Assembly (NCBI GenBank): GCA_946811695.1
Contig: OX328123.1
Coordinates: 149,251,878-149,315,877 of the forward strand
Source: Gonocerus acuteangulatus
Taxonomy: Eukaryota > Arthropoda > Insecta > Hemiptera > Coreidae
Direction of reading: 5' to 3'
DNA: 64,000 nt
The translations under genes and the position numbers were made by a program. How positions within the stretch are numbered: the first letter of the stretch is position 1; the number at the start of each line of letters is the position of its first letter. This document shows, one piece after another, positions 31,900 to 42,138 of the stretch. The notes beneath the pieces were generated by a model. It had not been told where the DNA came from and did not search any database. It was given only the letters and a program-made list of their open reading frames with translations.

Positions 31900-33400
31900 G
31901 AATTACTCCATTCAAGCACCGACTTCTCCGAAAGCACTATCAAAACTCGCTTAAGAATGTATATGTAGGAACTTTCGAATAGATGCTTTTCGAGTACATT
32001 TACTACAATTTGCGAACCGGTTTTAAAATATATAAAAAAATATATCCTAAAATCCCAAGAAAAAAATATTTGTTTCCACTTCCCTCAACAATGGCATTGG
32101 AAATGGTTTCATTAGATTCCTCATGTCCAAAAACTTATAAAACGTGAGCCTGAAAGCTTTTTTTTCCGCGCGAATTTTGCCAAAAAACAATGTTCCGGTG
32201 TTCGGATTCAGGTGGTTCTCGCGACTCTTTGAGCTCACTGGAATGTTTACAAAACATGTAGATACTCTACACATCGGAAATGCAAGGAAATAAAAGAGGA
32301 AATGCATAAATTAAGGACTTACGGTAAACATTTAACGCTACGGTCGCTACTAGGATACGAAAACGTAACGGAAACACAAACTTACCAACCAATCGAGTTG
32401 TACTACAAAGACATATTAAGTTACTCTGATCAAACAATCATAAATATAAAATACTGGACAAACACCACTGAGAACAAATTAAAGGGAGTGAAATCAATAG
32501 TTAGAAGACAAGCCTTCATCATATAGAAGCATCCAGCATGATTTTGGTTATTATAAAGACAAGGGTCTGCGCTTTATTTTTCTCCCCGATTTTACGCTGG
32601 CGAAACCTTGAATTTTCGGCCAATCCCATTATATCTTCCTCCGTACATGGCCTTTTCTATGATTCAGTGGAATTCATCTTCCGAATGCGTGATAGGTTGA
32701 GTGAATGATCAAATTGCTTTCTGTCCAAGTAGATGGCGTGCAAGTTCCAATTTGTAGGGCTCATTAAAATTCACCTCCGTTCCTCTTCCTTTTTCTATGA
32801 GAGAAAAAGTTGATTAAAGTTCTGGTAGAGGGTTAATGGTTATTGTTTCGATAGAATCATGAGAATGTGGTTCTCGAATTTAGAAAGACCCCAGTTCATC
32901 TATAGGGAGTGTCTAAACGGTGCTTTAGGTTTCGGATGTGTTTATTTCGTTAGCTAAATGTTTAGAGTTTCTAATCCGAGCTTTCAACATTTCAATACTC
33001 AAGAGATAAGTAGTATATGAAAATGTGATTGACGATGCATTTCCTTTGAAGCTGTTTTCTTTTTTTGATGTTTTTGGTAATTTTAAAATAAATGCTACAA
33101 AAATTAAAATTGTTTGCTCGTCCATCCGACTCCTTGTTATAGCCTCAAAAATTAATTTTGAAATTAGCGCGTTTTATCCCTCTAACGACGTCATAAGAGG
33201 AAGCTCTCTTATGACGTCGCACGGAGGTGCGAAATCATAATCAAATGTGATATTTGTTCTTCCGATGTATGTTTTCTTAAAGAAAAATCGCGCAGAATAC
33301 GATAGTGAAGGTAGTATTAATTTTGGCCGAAGGGAAAAAAGGTTAATGCTATTGGAAAATGAATATTACTATGGACATAAATTCCTTATAAAATTGTAAT
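31900..33400. other. Unannotated DNA with U1-like pieces
   Basis: The segment 32140-32230 (ttttccgcgcgaattttgcc and tgttccggtgttcggattca) resembles 46240-46310 and 61840-61910, so it is a dispersed repeat. Short ORFs at 32302-32526 and on both strands near 33.0 kb have no domain. A small inverted pair (gacgtcataagagg / ctcttatgacgtc) lies at 33186-33217. Confidence 0.35.
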
Positions 33401-33408
33401 CAAATTTA

Positions 33409-33953
33409 TCAGGCTGTACCGTATGAAATGTCAGTTTTGTTTACTTTGCGATTTAATCATTTCCCTTTTTTATTTCATTATTTACAAACATCATTGTTAT
33501 TCATATAGAATTAAAGCTCTTTTATTCCTATTATTTAATCAGGAACTTGCGTACTGTGTTGTGAGAACGATCCTCCGAGAAAAAAATAAAACTTAAATTA
33601 TGACTTCAACGGAAATCCGTATTATTTTTCGTTATGAATTTAAGCTCGGTCATAGCGCTGCTGAGGCGTGTATGAACATTGACACGGCGTTCGGGGAGGG
33701 AACGGTGAATGAACGAACTGTTTACCGGTGGTTTTCCAGGTTTCGAAGTGGAAATTATGACCTTGACAACGAGGAGCGAGGAAGGCCAGAAACCAAGCTT
33801 GACAATGACCACCTGAAAGAAAGGGTTGAAGCTTGTCCCTCAAAAAGCACTAGGGAATATGCCAAAGAACTCGGAGTAGGAGCCACGACAGTTTCAAGAC
33901 ATTTGAAGGAAATCGGCAAGTCCAAAACTAACATTTCATACGGTACAGCCTGA
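33409..33953 (+). mobile_element. Internally deleted mariner (545 bp) with 31-bp TIRs
   Basis: The terminal inverted repeats (TIRs) begin TCAGGCTGTACCGTATGAAA. The two ends match over 31 bp with one difference and are flanked by TA at 33407-33408 and 33954-33955. A full mariner is about 1.3 kb; this one keeps the 5' leader and the first part of the transposase and then joins the right end directly. The catalytic DDD region is gone, so it needs another copy to move. Confidence 0.9.
33600..33953 (+). CDS. Mariner transposase DNA-binding domain only (117 codons)
   Basis: The ORF has an intact bipartite DNA-binding region. The first HTH is around residues 5-50 (RIIFRYEFKLGHSAAEAC and TVYRWFSRFRSGNYDL), followed by a GRP hinge. 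The second HTH is around 80-105 (STREYAKELGVGATTVSRHL and KEIGK). The last codons (SYGTA) and the TGA stop are encoded by the right TIR, so the internal deletion fused the frame to the terminal repeat. There are no stops or frameshifts, unlike the other mariner pieces here. If made, the protein could bind the ends but not cut. Function is inferred; it may simply be a recent deletion product. Confidence 0.85.
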   Translation: MTSTEIRIIFRYEFKLGHSAAEACMNIDTAFGEGTVNERTVYRWFSRFRSGNYDLDNEERGRPETKLDNDHLKERVEACPSKSTREYAKELGVGATTVSRHLKEIGKSKTNISYGTA

Positions 33954-33960
33954 TAAGTTA

Positions 33961-34306
33961 TATCTTTTACCATATTTTTTATTATTAAAGCACTTAAAAT
34001 GTTTCAGAATTTATGCAAAATCAGATGTGATAATTTTGTTTAGGTTTGGAATGATGAAGTTTCATTATTATGATTTATTAATTTTATGCAATCATTCGTT
34101 GGCAATTTGCATTTTCTTCAGAACTTTTTTGTAGAGGAGGATGTAAAATTATTTTCAGTTTTGTCCGGCTGGATTTCGAATTTGCATCACTTTGCGTCGA
34201 CACGATGTAGCTACGAAATATAAGTATATAAAGATGAATTAGTGAATCTAACATTCATACAATCTTTGAAAGGAATTCACTATCCATAGAAACGTTTGTT
34301 TCAATG
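33961..34306. other. AT-rich unannotated DNA
   Basis: No feature recognised between the mariner and the next MITE. Confidence 0.35.
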
Positions 34307-34314
34307 GTGAAGAG

Positions 34315-34592
34315 CATGGGCGTATATAAGGGGGGGCTGAGAGGGCTACAGCCCCCCCCCCCCGAAATTTTGATTCGATCGGTAAAAATTTCATAAAACC
34401 CTTAAAAATAAATTAAATAAGATCATTTAGTTCATAAAACCTATTCTATTTTGAGTGTAATAGCGTTTAAGTTGGCTAAAACTCTTCCAAGGTCTAAATT
34501 GTTAGTATTCCATACACCGGAGATGGTCTCAGCCCTCCCCCCCCCCGAAATTTTCCCAGCCCCTCCGAAATTATTTTCTATATACGCCCATG
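34315..34592 (+). mobile_element. MITE family CATGGGCG, copy D, 8-bp TSD
   Basis: 278 bp with the family ends and flanked by gtgaagag at 34307-34314 and 34593-34600. It has the same orientation as copy A. It lacks the poly-A insertion found in copy A and so shows the uninterrupted interior. Confidence 0.88.
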
Positions 34593-34639
34593 GTGAAGAG
34601 TGTATAACAAAGGGGAATATAAGTATACACGAGTCTCTA

Positions 34640-35036
34640 TCTATACATATAATAAAGTTCTAACGGATAGCTGTCTGTACATGGAAGGTATGAGGGAATA
34701 AATATTATTGGGAGTTTTTATCAACGCAATAGCTCCTAAAACAATGATTTATAGAATTGTTTTATCTAAATGTCTGCTGTCTATCAGACACTCTATAAAC
34801 ACTAGGGTTTAACAATCCCTAAGGGGTCAGCTTAGTGGCTCTGTCTCGTTTTAGCAATCCTAGCAGCCTGTATGCTTGATCCCCGATGGCTATACGTCTA
34901 ATATCATGTATAGAGAAGCATTACTGTAAAGTAGATTTTTTTAAAATACCCATACGACGGTGTTCACAATCCAAAATAAACCAAACATTTTGCCCTAAGT
35001 GACTATCCAGGCGGACGAAGTCGCGGGCACAGCTAG
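34640..35036 (+). mobile_element. Non-autonomous Helitron candidate (397 bp)
   Basis: It starts TCTATACATATAATAAAG after an A. It ends aagtcgcgggcacagCTAG before a T, the usual Helitron 3' form with a GC-rich hairpin near the end. The interior differs from the Helitron at 27673, so it is another subfamily. Confidence 0.65.
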
Positions 35037-35039
35037 TAA

Positions 35040-35960
35040 GAAATAAATATCTATAAATAGCATAACGTTTATCCAACATTTATTGAGAATGAAAAAGATA
35101 AATGACATTCCACCTATACAAGGAAAAAAAATATGGCTAAATAAAATATTACACCATTTTATTGCTTGTGAAAAATAGAACCAATTACTTCTCTTAGAAA
35201 AACGTTTTTTTTTTTTTTACTTACTTTGTTTTTGTTGAGCAGCCTTAGTTTCTTGGTTTTTAGTTACTATGTTCTTGAATCCACTCGCACAAGTGTTGCT
35301 TGCTATCAAATCTCTTGACAATCCAGAACTCCTCAATTTATCATGCTATGGTGTCCTTCCAAGTAAATGTGTGTTCACAAAAAATCTATAACCTAGTGTC
35401 ATTATATTTTTTACCACATTAAGACCATTTGGAGGATCTGTGCAACTTGAAATTAACAATGAAAATGGTGCGTTGTAGCCCGCAAGATCATCATTGTTAA
35501 ACTAACGTTACAGGTAAATTCCCAGACTGTCAAAGCATTGGAAAATGCTTCGAAATCTGAAAAGTGTTACCGCTGTTGGAAATATGTTCGTTAGTTACTT
35601 ACTGAAAAAAAAAAATAGTACAAAAAACTATACATAAAATATACCAAAGTTCTAATAATTAATTAAACTAGAAGTGCAAAAAATATCCATACTTCAGAAA
35701 GTGGACTATTGATTTTCCGTTATTCATTTTTCCCCCCTGATTTTAATTGTTTCGTGATTCTGGCTGAGAACCAAGTGTTCTAACGAGAGAGAGAGACCTC
35801 GTTAACTCGGAAATCAGCGATTTTGAAGGAGCACTCTCGAACGCCTTATTCTGTAACTACTCAACATCACTTCCAGAGTTAGATTCTGAAACAAATCTGA
35901 CACTTACCCAAAATATCTTTCCGTTAATCCAATAGCAGACTTCCAAAGTAGTACTCGGTT
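35040..35960. other. Unannotated DNA, possible intron or flank
   Basis: No repeat ends or protein-like frames were recognised. On the minus strand the sequence just past 35963 would be the 3' UTR of the candidate exon. Confidence 0.3.
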
Positions 35961-35963
35961 TCT

Positions 35964-36275
35964 TCATAAAAACAAGCTCCTGTCAATGTTAACCATATGT
36001 TCCATAATCCGAAGCATTCCGTTTTCGGCAATCCTCATAAGAACGGCGAGAGAGTGTTCCGTCAGAACCGCGACTTCTTTGTCGACTTGGTCCAGAGTTA
36101 GCGGATGGAATTTACGGGTTACCTTCTGTCCTGTTCTCTCGGCGACGTACATTGTCTCCGAGAGGTGTGCTGGTGGTGGCTGTCTGAAGAGTCCCATCAT
36201 TGGAGTATGCATTGGTTGGTACATCGGAAACCCTGGCCCACGCCAGGGCATGCGGTTTGACATCCTTCGGTTCCA
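35964..36275 (-). CDS. Candidate terminal exon of a host gene
   Basis: On the minus strand a pyrimidine-rich stretch and cag acceptor (acaattttcag) lead into an open frame of about 103 codons ending at TGA (35964-35966). It reads RRMSNRMPWRGPGFPMYQ, then a Met/Pro-rich part and FRQPPPAHLSETMYVAERTG. A helical region follows: PLTLDQVDKEVAVLTEH, then SLAVLMRIAENGMLRIMEHM. Third codon positions are rich in C and G against AT-rich surroundings, and no TE motif is visible. The ATG at 36263 may be internal. The family is not recognised. A processed copy or TE exon remains possible. Confidence 0.45.
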   Translation of the reverse strand, partial: WNRRMSNRMPWRGPGFPMYQPMHTPMMGLFRQPPPAHLSETMYVAERTGQKVTRKFHPLTLDQVDKEVAVLTEHSLAVLMRIAENGMLRIMEHMVNIDRSLFL

Positions 36276-36639
36276 CTGAAAATTGTAAAGAGGGCATTTA
36301 AATAATTGTTCAAATGAATCTTTTATTTAGAGTAAAAAAAAAAAAAAGTTTATATGAATGAGTTTTATGAAATACGGGTTATCGAGCAATTGATTTAGGA
36401 AGGTGAGACCTCTTTCCAGAAGGTGAGATTTTCCTTGATTATTATACTTTAAATTTCTATTCCCTTGGAGATATTTAAGGAATATAAACGGAACTGCTCT
36501 GAGACGATGCAGTTCCTGGGAAAGGTACTAATGCTATTTTCGACCGGACGATGTCAATCAGAGAAATAAGTGCCTAAAACTGACGGGTTTGTTTTATTCC
36601 GTAGCAGGGGCGTACGCCAGCCACGTCTCGTTGAATTCG

Positions 36640-37203
36640 AGCTATTTGAGTAATTTAATGACTTTAAGCCATACATGCTATGCGTTTCCGCTCGCTACGC
36701 TCGCTCAAGAAGATAACAAAACCCCTGTCAATCCAACTCGCTAAAATTAATAGAGTTCCAATAGAATAGAATATTAAGCACTAAAGTTCTCTGTTAGGAA
36801 GGTTATAAAACTAGGCGTCAACAGCGTATTTGTAAACACGCGCATGCGCAGATAAGTAACATTGGGAAACAGAGAACTCTCAATTGAAGTGTTGTTCAGA
36901 AACCATTTATTCAAAAATATTGTTAATTTTAAGGGCATCCTCACCCGTCGTCACCTGTCGCTTACGTGCTATGCGTTGCGCTCGCTACGCTCGCTCAAGA
37001 AGATAACAAAACCCCAGTCAATCCAACTCGCTAAAATTAATAGAATTCTATTAATTATTCTATTAACTTTAGTGCTTAATAACTTCTTTCCTAGTTAAAT
37101 GCGAAGGTTTTTTTTAACGTATTCATGTTTAGTGCATCGAAATACGTTATTGTACAAAATTTGAAAGAAATCGGTTTTGAGGGCGTGAAACTTCATTTTT
37201 ACC
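36640..37203. mobile_element. Palindrome-module element P1, partial
   Basis: It contains two direct copies of the module gctatgcgtttccgctcgct ... caatccaactcgctaaaatt (about 36675-36750 and 36965-37045). It ends with tgtttagtgcatcgaaatac ... cttcatttttacc, the right end of the P family (compare P3). No left end was found. The stretch 36276-36639 before it holds a dispersed motif copy (aaacggaactgctctgagac, 36487) and otherwise nothing. Confidence 0.6.
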
Positions 37204-37370
37204 AAAATGACAAAGAATTTTTGGTTGTTTGGAATAGAGCCTTCTGTGCAGAAGCCGAAGAGGCCTAGTAAGTACGTTTTCATCAAATATTTGCATTGAC
37301 TTGTAGCGGTTATCAGATAACATAAAAACATATGGAATATAAATTTAACCTCTGCTTTCTCCTAGAGTCG

Positions 37371-38391
37371 GGGTAAAACTGAAGTTTCGCGTCCTCACAA
37401 CCGATTTCTTTCAAATTTTGTACAATAACGTATTTTGATGCACTAAACACGAATCTGTTAAAAAAGAAAACTCGCTTTCAACTAGGAAAGAAGTTATTAA
37501 GCACTGTTATGTGGGCTATGAGAGCTAATGTAAACAACTATATTAGTCAACATGCGCATGCGCGGGTATGGAAAAGTCCGTAATAAAGAAGTCTAATTGA
37601 AATTTACCATCAATTATTTAAATTCACCACCACTTATTTATTCACAACCATTTCTTTAAATAATGAAACATTCTTTACATTTCTTGTTTCGTTCGTGAAA
37701 AACATTACATAACAGAAATCCCTTAATAATTAGCTAATGCCTTTATAATTATTAGTTCGTTCTAATTCGCGCCTGCTGAAGTTTGACTGTCAACATACTT
37801 TCATTTTATACAAAACTAACAATGAAGTTGCACGAATTTATAATTCTCATCCACAATAGAGATGGACGTTAAAATTTAATAATAATAATAGAGAAGAATG
37901 ACTCAAATGCATTTTTTAAGAATAACATTAAAGGCATTTTTCGGTGTGATTGGGGATTTATATCCACCGAACATCGCGTCTGAAGGAGAAGAAAGCTAAG
38001 AAGAATGTCTAGGACGTCTTTTTGGCATACATGCTATGCGTTTCCGCTCGTTACGCTCGCTCAACGATATATCAAAACTCTAGTCAATCCAACACGCTAA
38101 AATTAATAGAATTATATTAATTTTTGCGAGTTGGATTGACTAGGGTTTTGATATCTTTTTGAGCGAGCGGAAACGCTTAGCACGTCTGCCCCTAAGCGAC
38201 AGGTTACGACGGGCGAGGATGCTCTCTATTTTTGAATAACTGGTTTATGAACATTTCAAATGAGAGTTCTCTGTTTACCTATGTTTCATGTGTGCGCATA
38301 CGCATGTTTACAAATACGCTTTTTACGCCTACTTTTATAACCTTCATAACAGTGAACTTTAGTGCATAATAACTTTTTTCCTAGTTGAAAG

Positions 38392-38443
<52 letters not shown>

Positions 38444-38525
38444 TTATTTGTGTTTAGTGTATTAAAATACGTTGTAGTGAAAAAAATGTTAAATAAATCG
38501 TTTTCGAGGACGCTAAACTTTTACC
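37371..38525. mobile_element. Palindrome-module element P2 with long TIRs
   Basis: The left end gggtaaaactgaagtttcgc and the right end gctaaacttttaccc are inverted repeats that continue for about 180 bp (aacgtattttgatgcactaa on one side, its reverse on the other). The centre (38030-38205) is an imperfect palindrome of two modules joined at ttaatagaattatattaa. A run of about 46 T lies at 38395-38440. Non-coding. Confidence 0.75.
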
Positions 38526-38988
38526 CAGAATTCTAGGAGGTGAAGTTAGTAGGTGGTAGCGACTGGACATCGGTGAGTACGAATTTCATTATAAATTCCC
38601 GGAACTGTTTCAAGAGTCTACAGAATAGACTACAGATTCCAGGAACAGGATCTCTCACAACTCGCTGATTTCAAATCTTTTAATCATAGGAGTCAGAATT
38701 AGAATCAGATTGTTTTTAATAAAGTTTGATTTTATTTAAAGAGCTTAAGTGTTTATTCTAAATGTTAAACCTAAACACTAACAGACTTATAGAACCTTCC
38801 TTAAGAATGAGGGAGAAGGAGGATTAAGTAATATCCGCTTCTGTGTATGTTGGTTACTGTCAATTCTGTGACGCCTAATCTATCCTTATTCTTCGAGACG
38901 TTGTTCATGTACGTTTGGAAATTTGTCACAAATTGCTAAAAAAAAAAAAAATTATTTCTATTCCAAGCTTTCCATTGTCACTAGGAAT
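38526..38988. other. Unannotated DNA
   Basis: Nothing recognised before the SINE tail insertion. Confidence 0.35.
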
Positions 38989-39000
38989 AAGAAAGGAACC

Positions 39001-39035
39001 CGGCGCTAATGGCCAAGAGTGTAGATGCGCCGTTA

Positions 39036-39076
<41 letters not shown>
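39001..39076 (+). mobile_element. Tail-only SINE-2 insertion (76 bp) with 12-bp TSD
   Basis: The hairpin tail cggcgctaatggcc ... gatgcgccg plus about 38 A is flanked by perfect aagaaaggaacc at 38989-39000 and 39077-39088. There is no head, as at 21075. The target is inside the dispersed ggaaccgtcccagttcctg motif region. Confidence 0.85.
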
Positions 39077-39080
<4 letters not shown>

Positions 39081-39151
39081 AAGGAACCGTCCCAGTTCCT
39101 GCGAGTCGGACTTTTTATAAGACCAAATTCCTTTCAGATGGACGAGGGCCT

Positions 39152-39351
39152 NNNNNNNNNNNNNNNNNNNNNNNNNNNNNNNNNNNNNNNNNNNNNNNNN
39201 NNNNNNNNNNNNNNNNNNNNNNNNNNNNNNNNNNNNNNNNNNNNNNNNNNNNNNNNNNNNNNNNNNNNNNNNNNNNNNNNNNNNNNNNNNNNNNNNNNNN
39301 NNNNNNNNNNNNNNNNNNNNNNNNNNNNNNNNNNNNNNNNNNNNNNNNNNN
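39152..39351. other. Assembly gap, 200 N
   Basis: Exactly 200 N characters, likely a placeholder of unknown true length between two contigs. Features on either side should not be assumed contiguous. Confidence 0.99.
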
Positions 39352-40012
39352 AAAAATTAAGGACAGTCAAACATAGCATAATTGTAGAGAAAACAGTCAT
39401 GAATGTTTATAGTTTTAAGTAGCATAGTTGGTTTACTGAATTCTATCAGGTAGAATCTTGCGGAGTCCGCTATCGTAGAGTTGCTGTCTCTTTTGGCCAC
39501 CGACGTAGAACGGTTAGCACCAAGAAGATAGCCAAGTGTGATTTGATGGATATTTTAGCATAAATATGCTTTAGCGGTCACTAAACTTGAAAACCGTAAC
39601 AAAAAAGTGTCCGCTGGCTTTCGCGCGTGCGCAGTGGTGTTAGAGCATCCGCAGTGGCGTCCGCGCATGCGCAGTGGCCATGTACGAAAAAGAAGACTGT
39701 ATGTGTCACAGAAAAGTGTCCACTTGCTTTCGCGCATGCGCAGTGGCGTGGCAATGAACGAAAAAGAAGTCTGTATGTGTCACAAAAAAATGTCCGGTGG
39801 CGTTCGCGCATGCGCATTGGTCATGTACGAAGAAGGCTGTATGTTATAGAGTAAATTACATAGGTTTGTCGGGTGGACCTAAGCGTTACAAAAAAGTGTT
39901 ACAAAAATGTGTCCTCAGGCGGGTGGCCATGTACGAAAAAGAAGCCTATATGTTGTTATACAGTAAATTTTTCGTTTGTTGGGTGGACCTAAAGCATATT
40001 TATATTCCTGAA

Positions 40013-40453
40013 CGACTTGAGACTGAAGAACAGGCGTACCAACAATTTCATTTATTCCACAATGACGTTACTAGACATATCAGCAAAATTATACTAGACA
40101 AATGGCGACTTGACTGGCATACAGAGACTGACAATAAACTACGGACTATTAAACCCACTATTTCGGACTGGTCATCATCGTACAGGAATTCACGCCGAGA
40201 AGAAGTAGTCCTTGCGAGGCTAAGAATCGGTCATACACGCATAACCCATGAGTACCTAATGACAAAGACTGACAAACCAAAATGTAAACATTGTAACACA
40301 GACCTTACTGTAAAACATATATTAACAGACTGTCGGTTACGGACTAACTTGGACATTCCACATGACCTGACAGATATACTTTCTGAAGGCAGCCAACATA
40401 TTGATACAATTCTGACCTATTTGAAAAACAATAACATTTTCGACAAAATATAG
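40013..40453 (+). pseudogene. LINE ORF2 C-terminus, RNase H side and Cys-His knuckle
   Basis: It reads SSSYRNSRREEVVLARLRIG, then HTRITHEYLM and a C-x2-C-x8-H-x4-C knuckle (CKHC ... VKHILTDC). This arrangement ends the second ORF of I/Jockey-type LINEs with a C-terminal RNase H region. The frame is intact to its natural stop at 40451-40453 but lacks everything upstream, so it is a dead-on-arrival copy. The longer frame from 39797 is a chance join with HR sequence. Confidence 0.8.
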
Positions 40454-40818
40454 ACTTCACATACAACCTGGGGCAAATGGTCACATAATCATAAGAATTC
40501 CAATTCACTTCTTCTTACAATAAAATCAGAGCGATACAGAATGATTTATGCTTTACATTTTATTACCATCTCCTTTTAATAACAAAATTTTTATTTTATT
40601 TATTTTTTTATAGATATATAGGTATATAATTATTTCTTGTATTTCTCATTTATTTTCAACCTATTTGTTTTTAAATCTATCTAACTTAACATACCTACTC
40701 ACATGGATGGTTTTTTGGAGTGGCATCGATTGTTGCAGCACCTACATCGGCTCACACTGAGGATTATATGCTTTTCGCCATAGAGGCTGAGCATTAACAA
40801 AATAAAATAAAAAATAAA
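40013..40818 (+). mobile_element. 5'-truncated LINE with 11-bp TSD
   Basis: The insertion starts in frame within a LINE C-terminal domain and ends in an A-rich simple repeat (aaataaaataaaaaataaaa). Perfect duplications atattcctgaa lie at 40002-40012 and 40819-40829. Removing the LINE and one duplicate restores the HR repeat. Confidence 0.9.
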
Positions 40819-40859
40819 ATATTCCTGAATTTGAGCAGAACGCTCTAAACGATTTTTTT

Positions 40860-41340
40860 TTTTTAATTCATTTTACAAGCTCCGTAACGACGGCTATCTG
40901 TATGTGACCACAATTATTAATAACTTAGAGAACGAATTAACAGAAGTTTGAGCAGATCAGTAAACAAAATGTACAGAATTAAGGATTTTACATTATTTAT
41001 AGCTGTGCTATTAAAACAACAGTTACTATCTACTATATATTTGTCAAATACCACTCACTCACTCACCTATCATCGCCCAGCTCAAATCACTCGACAGAAA
41101 AATTTGAAATTTTGCATGAACACTCTCTTTAGCATGTAAACACTCGATAAGAAAGGATTTAAAAAAAAAAACAAAAAAAAAAACACGGCACACCATGTAT
41201 TTGATATGAAAACTAAAGTCAAAAAGAAAAACTGTTGGGCTTGATTCATGACAGGCACGTTAGGAAGCATTACCCTGCACTAATCCTCTCCCTGAATCAG
41301 TATGTGTCTGGTTTTCTTTTAACGCGCGCTGAGTTTTGTT
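40860..41340. other. Unannotated DNA
   Basis: No repeat family or coding motif was recognised. Confidence 0.35.
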
Positions 41341-42138
41341 TTTTGTACCTCATTTGTAGTTCAGGGACGCAGAAATGAGCGTCCTATCTCAACTTGTAGC
41401 AGAGCTATTCAAACATTTGTCTACTTTCAAAACTATGTTTTCGGAATTTCTGTTTAATGTATGTAAATAGCGACCACATTTTTAGAATCTACTTTAAATT
41501 TCCAATAAGAAACACCCGTTATAGAAATATTTCCGTGTATATTAAGAGATATACTAAAAGTCACATAGATGTGAACTATTGTTATTAGTGTTTTCTTAAC
41601 TTATTCAATAGTTTCTTAATCAGCTATTAGATGGTTTAGACTTCGAGGTTTGCCTCCGCCTCAAAAGTTGCCTTATTTGATAAGCATTAAAATGCTAAAA
41701 AAAAAAATTATTTGAATCCACTTTGTTCTGATATCCAAGACAAAACCAATAAATATGATAATAAATAGTGTGAAGGAGCCATTCTGAACACATTCTTTAA
41801 TTTCAGATGACAATGGAGATGTCCCATCCTTCCGACACTTGGCACACACACTTTTTGCTCTGATTAAGGGTTGGGGGACACTCCGGAATCAAGGATGAAA
41901 GGTGACAGAAGAACACATTGGAAATAATTACACTTATTTCTTCAAGGCAAATGGCGACTGTATTCCCGGACTGTAGCTGATGCATTACCATTAATGAAGC
42001 CATAAACGAACACCATATCCGTGTATTCTTCGTTAGAAATAAACTAGCCATTAGTATAACCAGGGAAGTAAACACTATACAAACAGACTGGAAAATAAAT
42101 ATCTACTTATTTAATAAGGTGGGAGACAATTCTTGAAA

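Larger units (their letters stand above)
39550..40850 (+). repeat. Expanded HR repeat, split by a LINE
   Basis: It starts ttttagcataaatatgcttt and ends tattcctgaatttgagcaga and acgctc, as in the other HR copies. The interior holds about four diverged units of aagtgtcc, gcgcatgcgcagtgg and tgtacgaaaaagaag-type sequence (39600-39950), more than elsewhere. A 5'-truncated LINE (40013-40818) interrupts it. Confidence 0.8.

Noticed and set aside
38395..38440. 46-nt T run as evidence of a retroposon tail in P2
   Set aside because: It lies inside the right TIR region of P2, where the sister copy P3 has a short T run. Slippage explains it without a separate insertion.
39152..39351. ORFs with long X stretches across the gap
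   Set aside because: They only span the N placeholder and have no sequence support.
39797..40453. A single 218-codon gene
   Set aside because: The first 70 codons are HR repeat sequence. The LINE insertion boundary with its TSD falls at 40012/40013, so the long frame is accidental.
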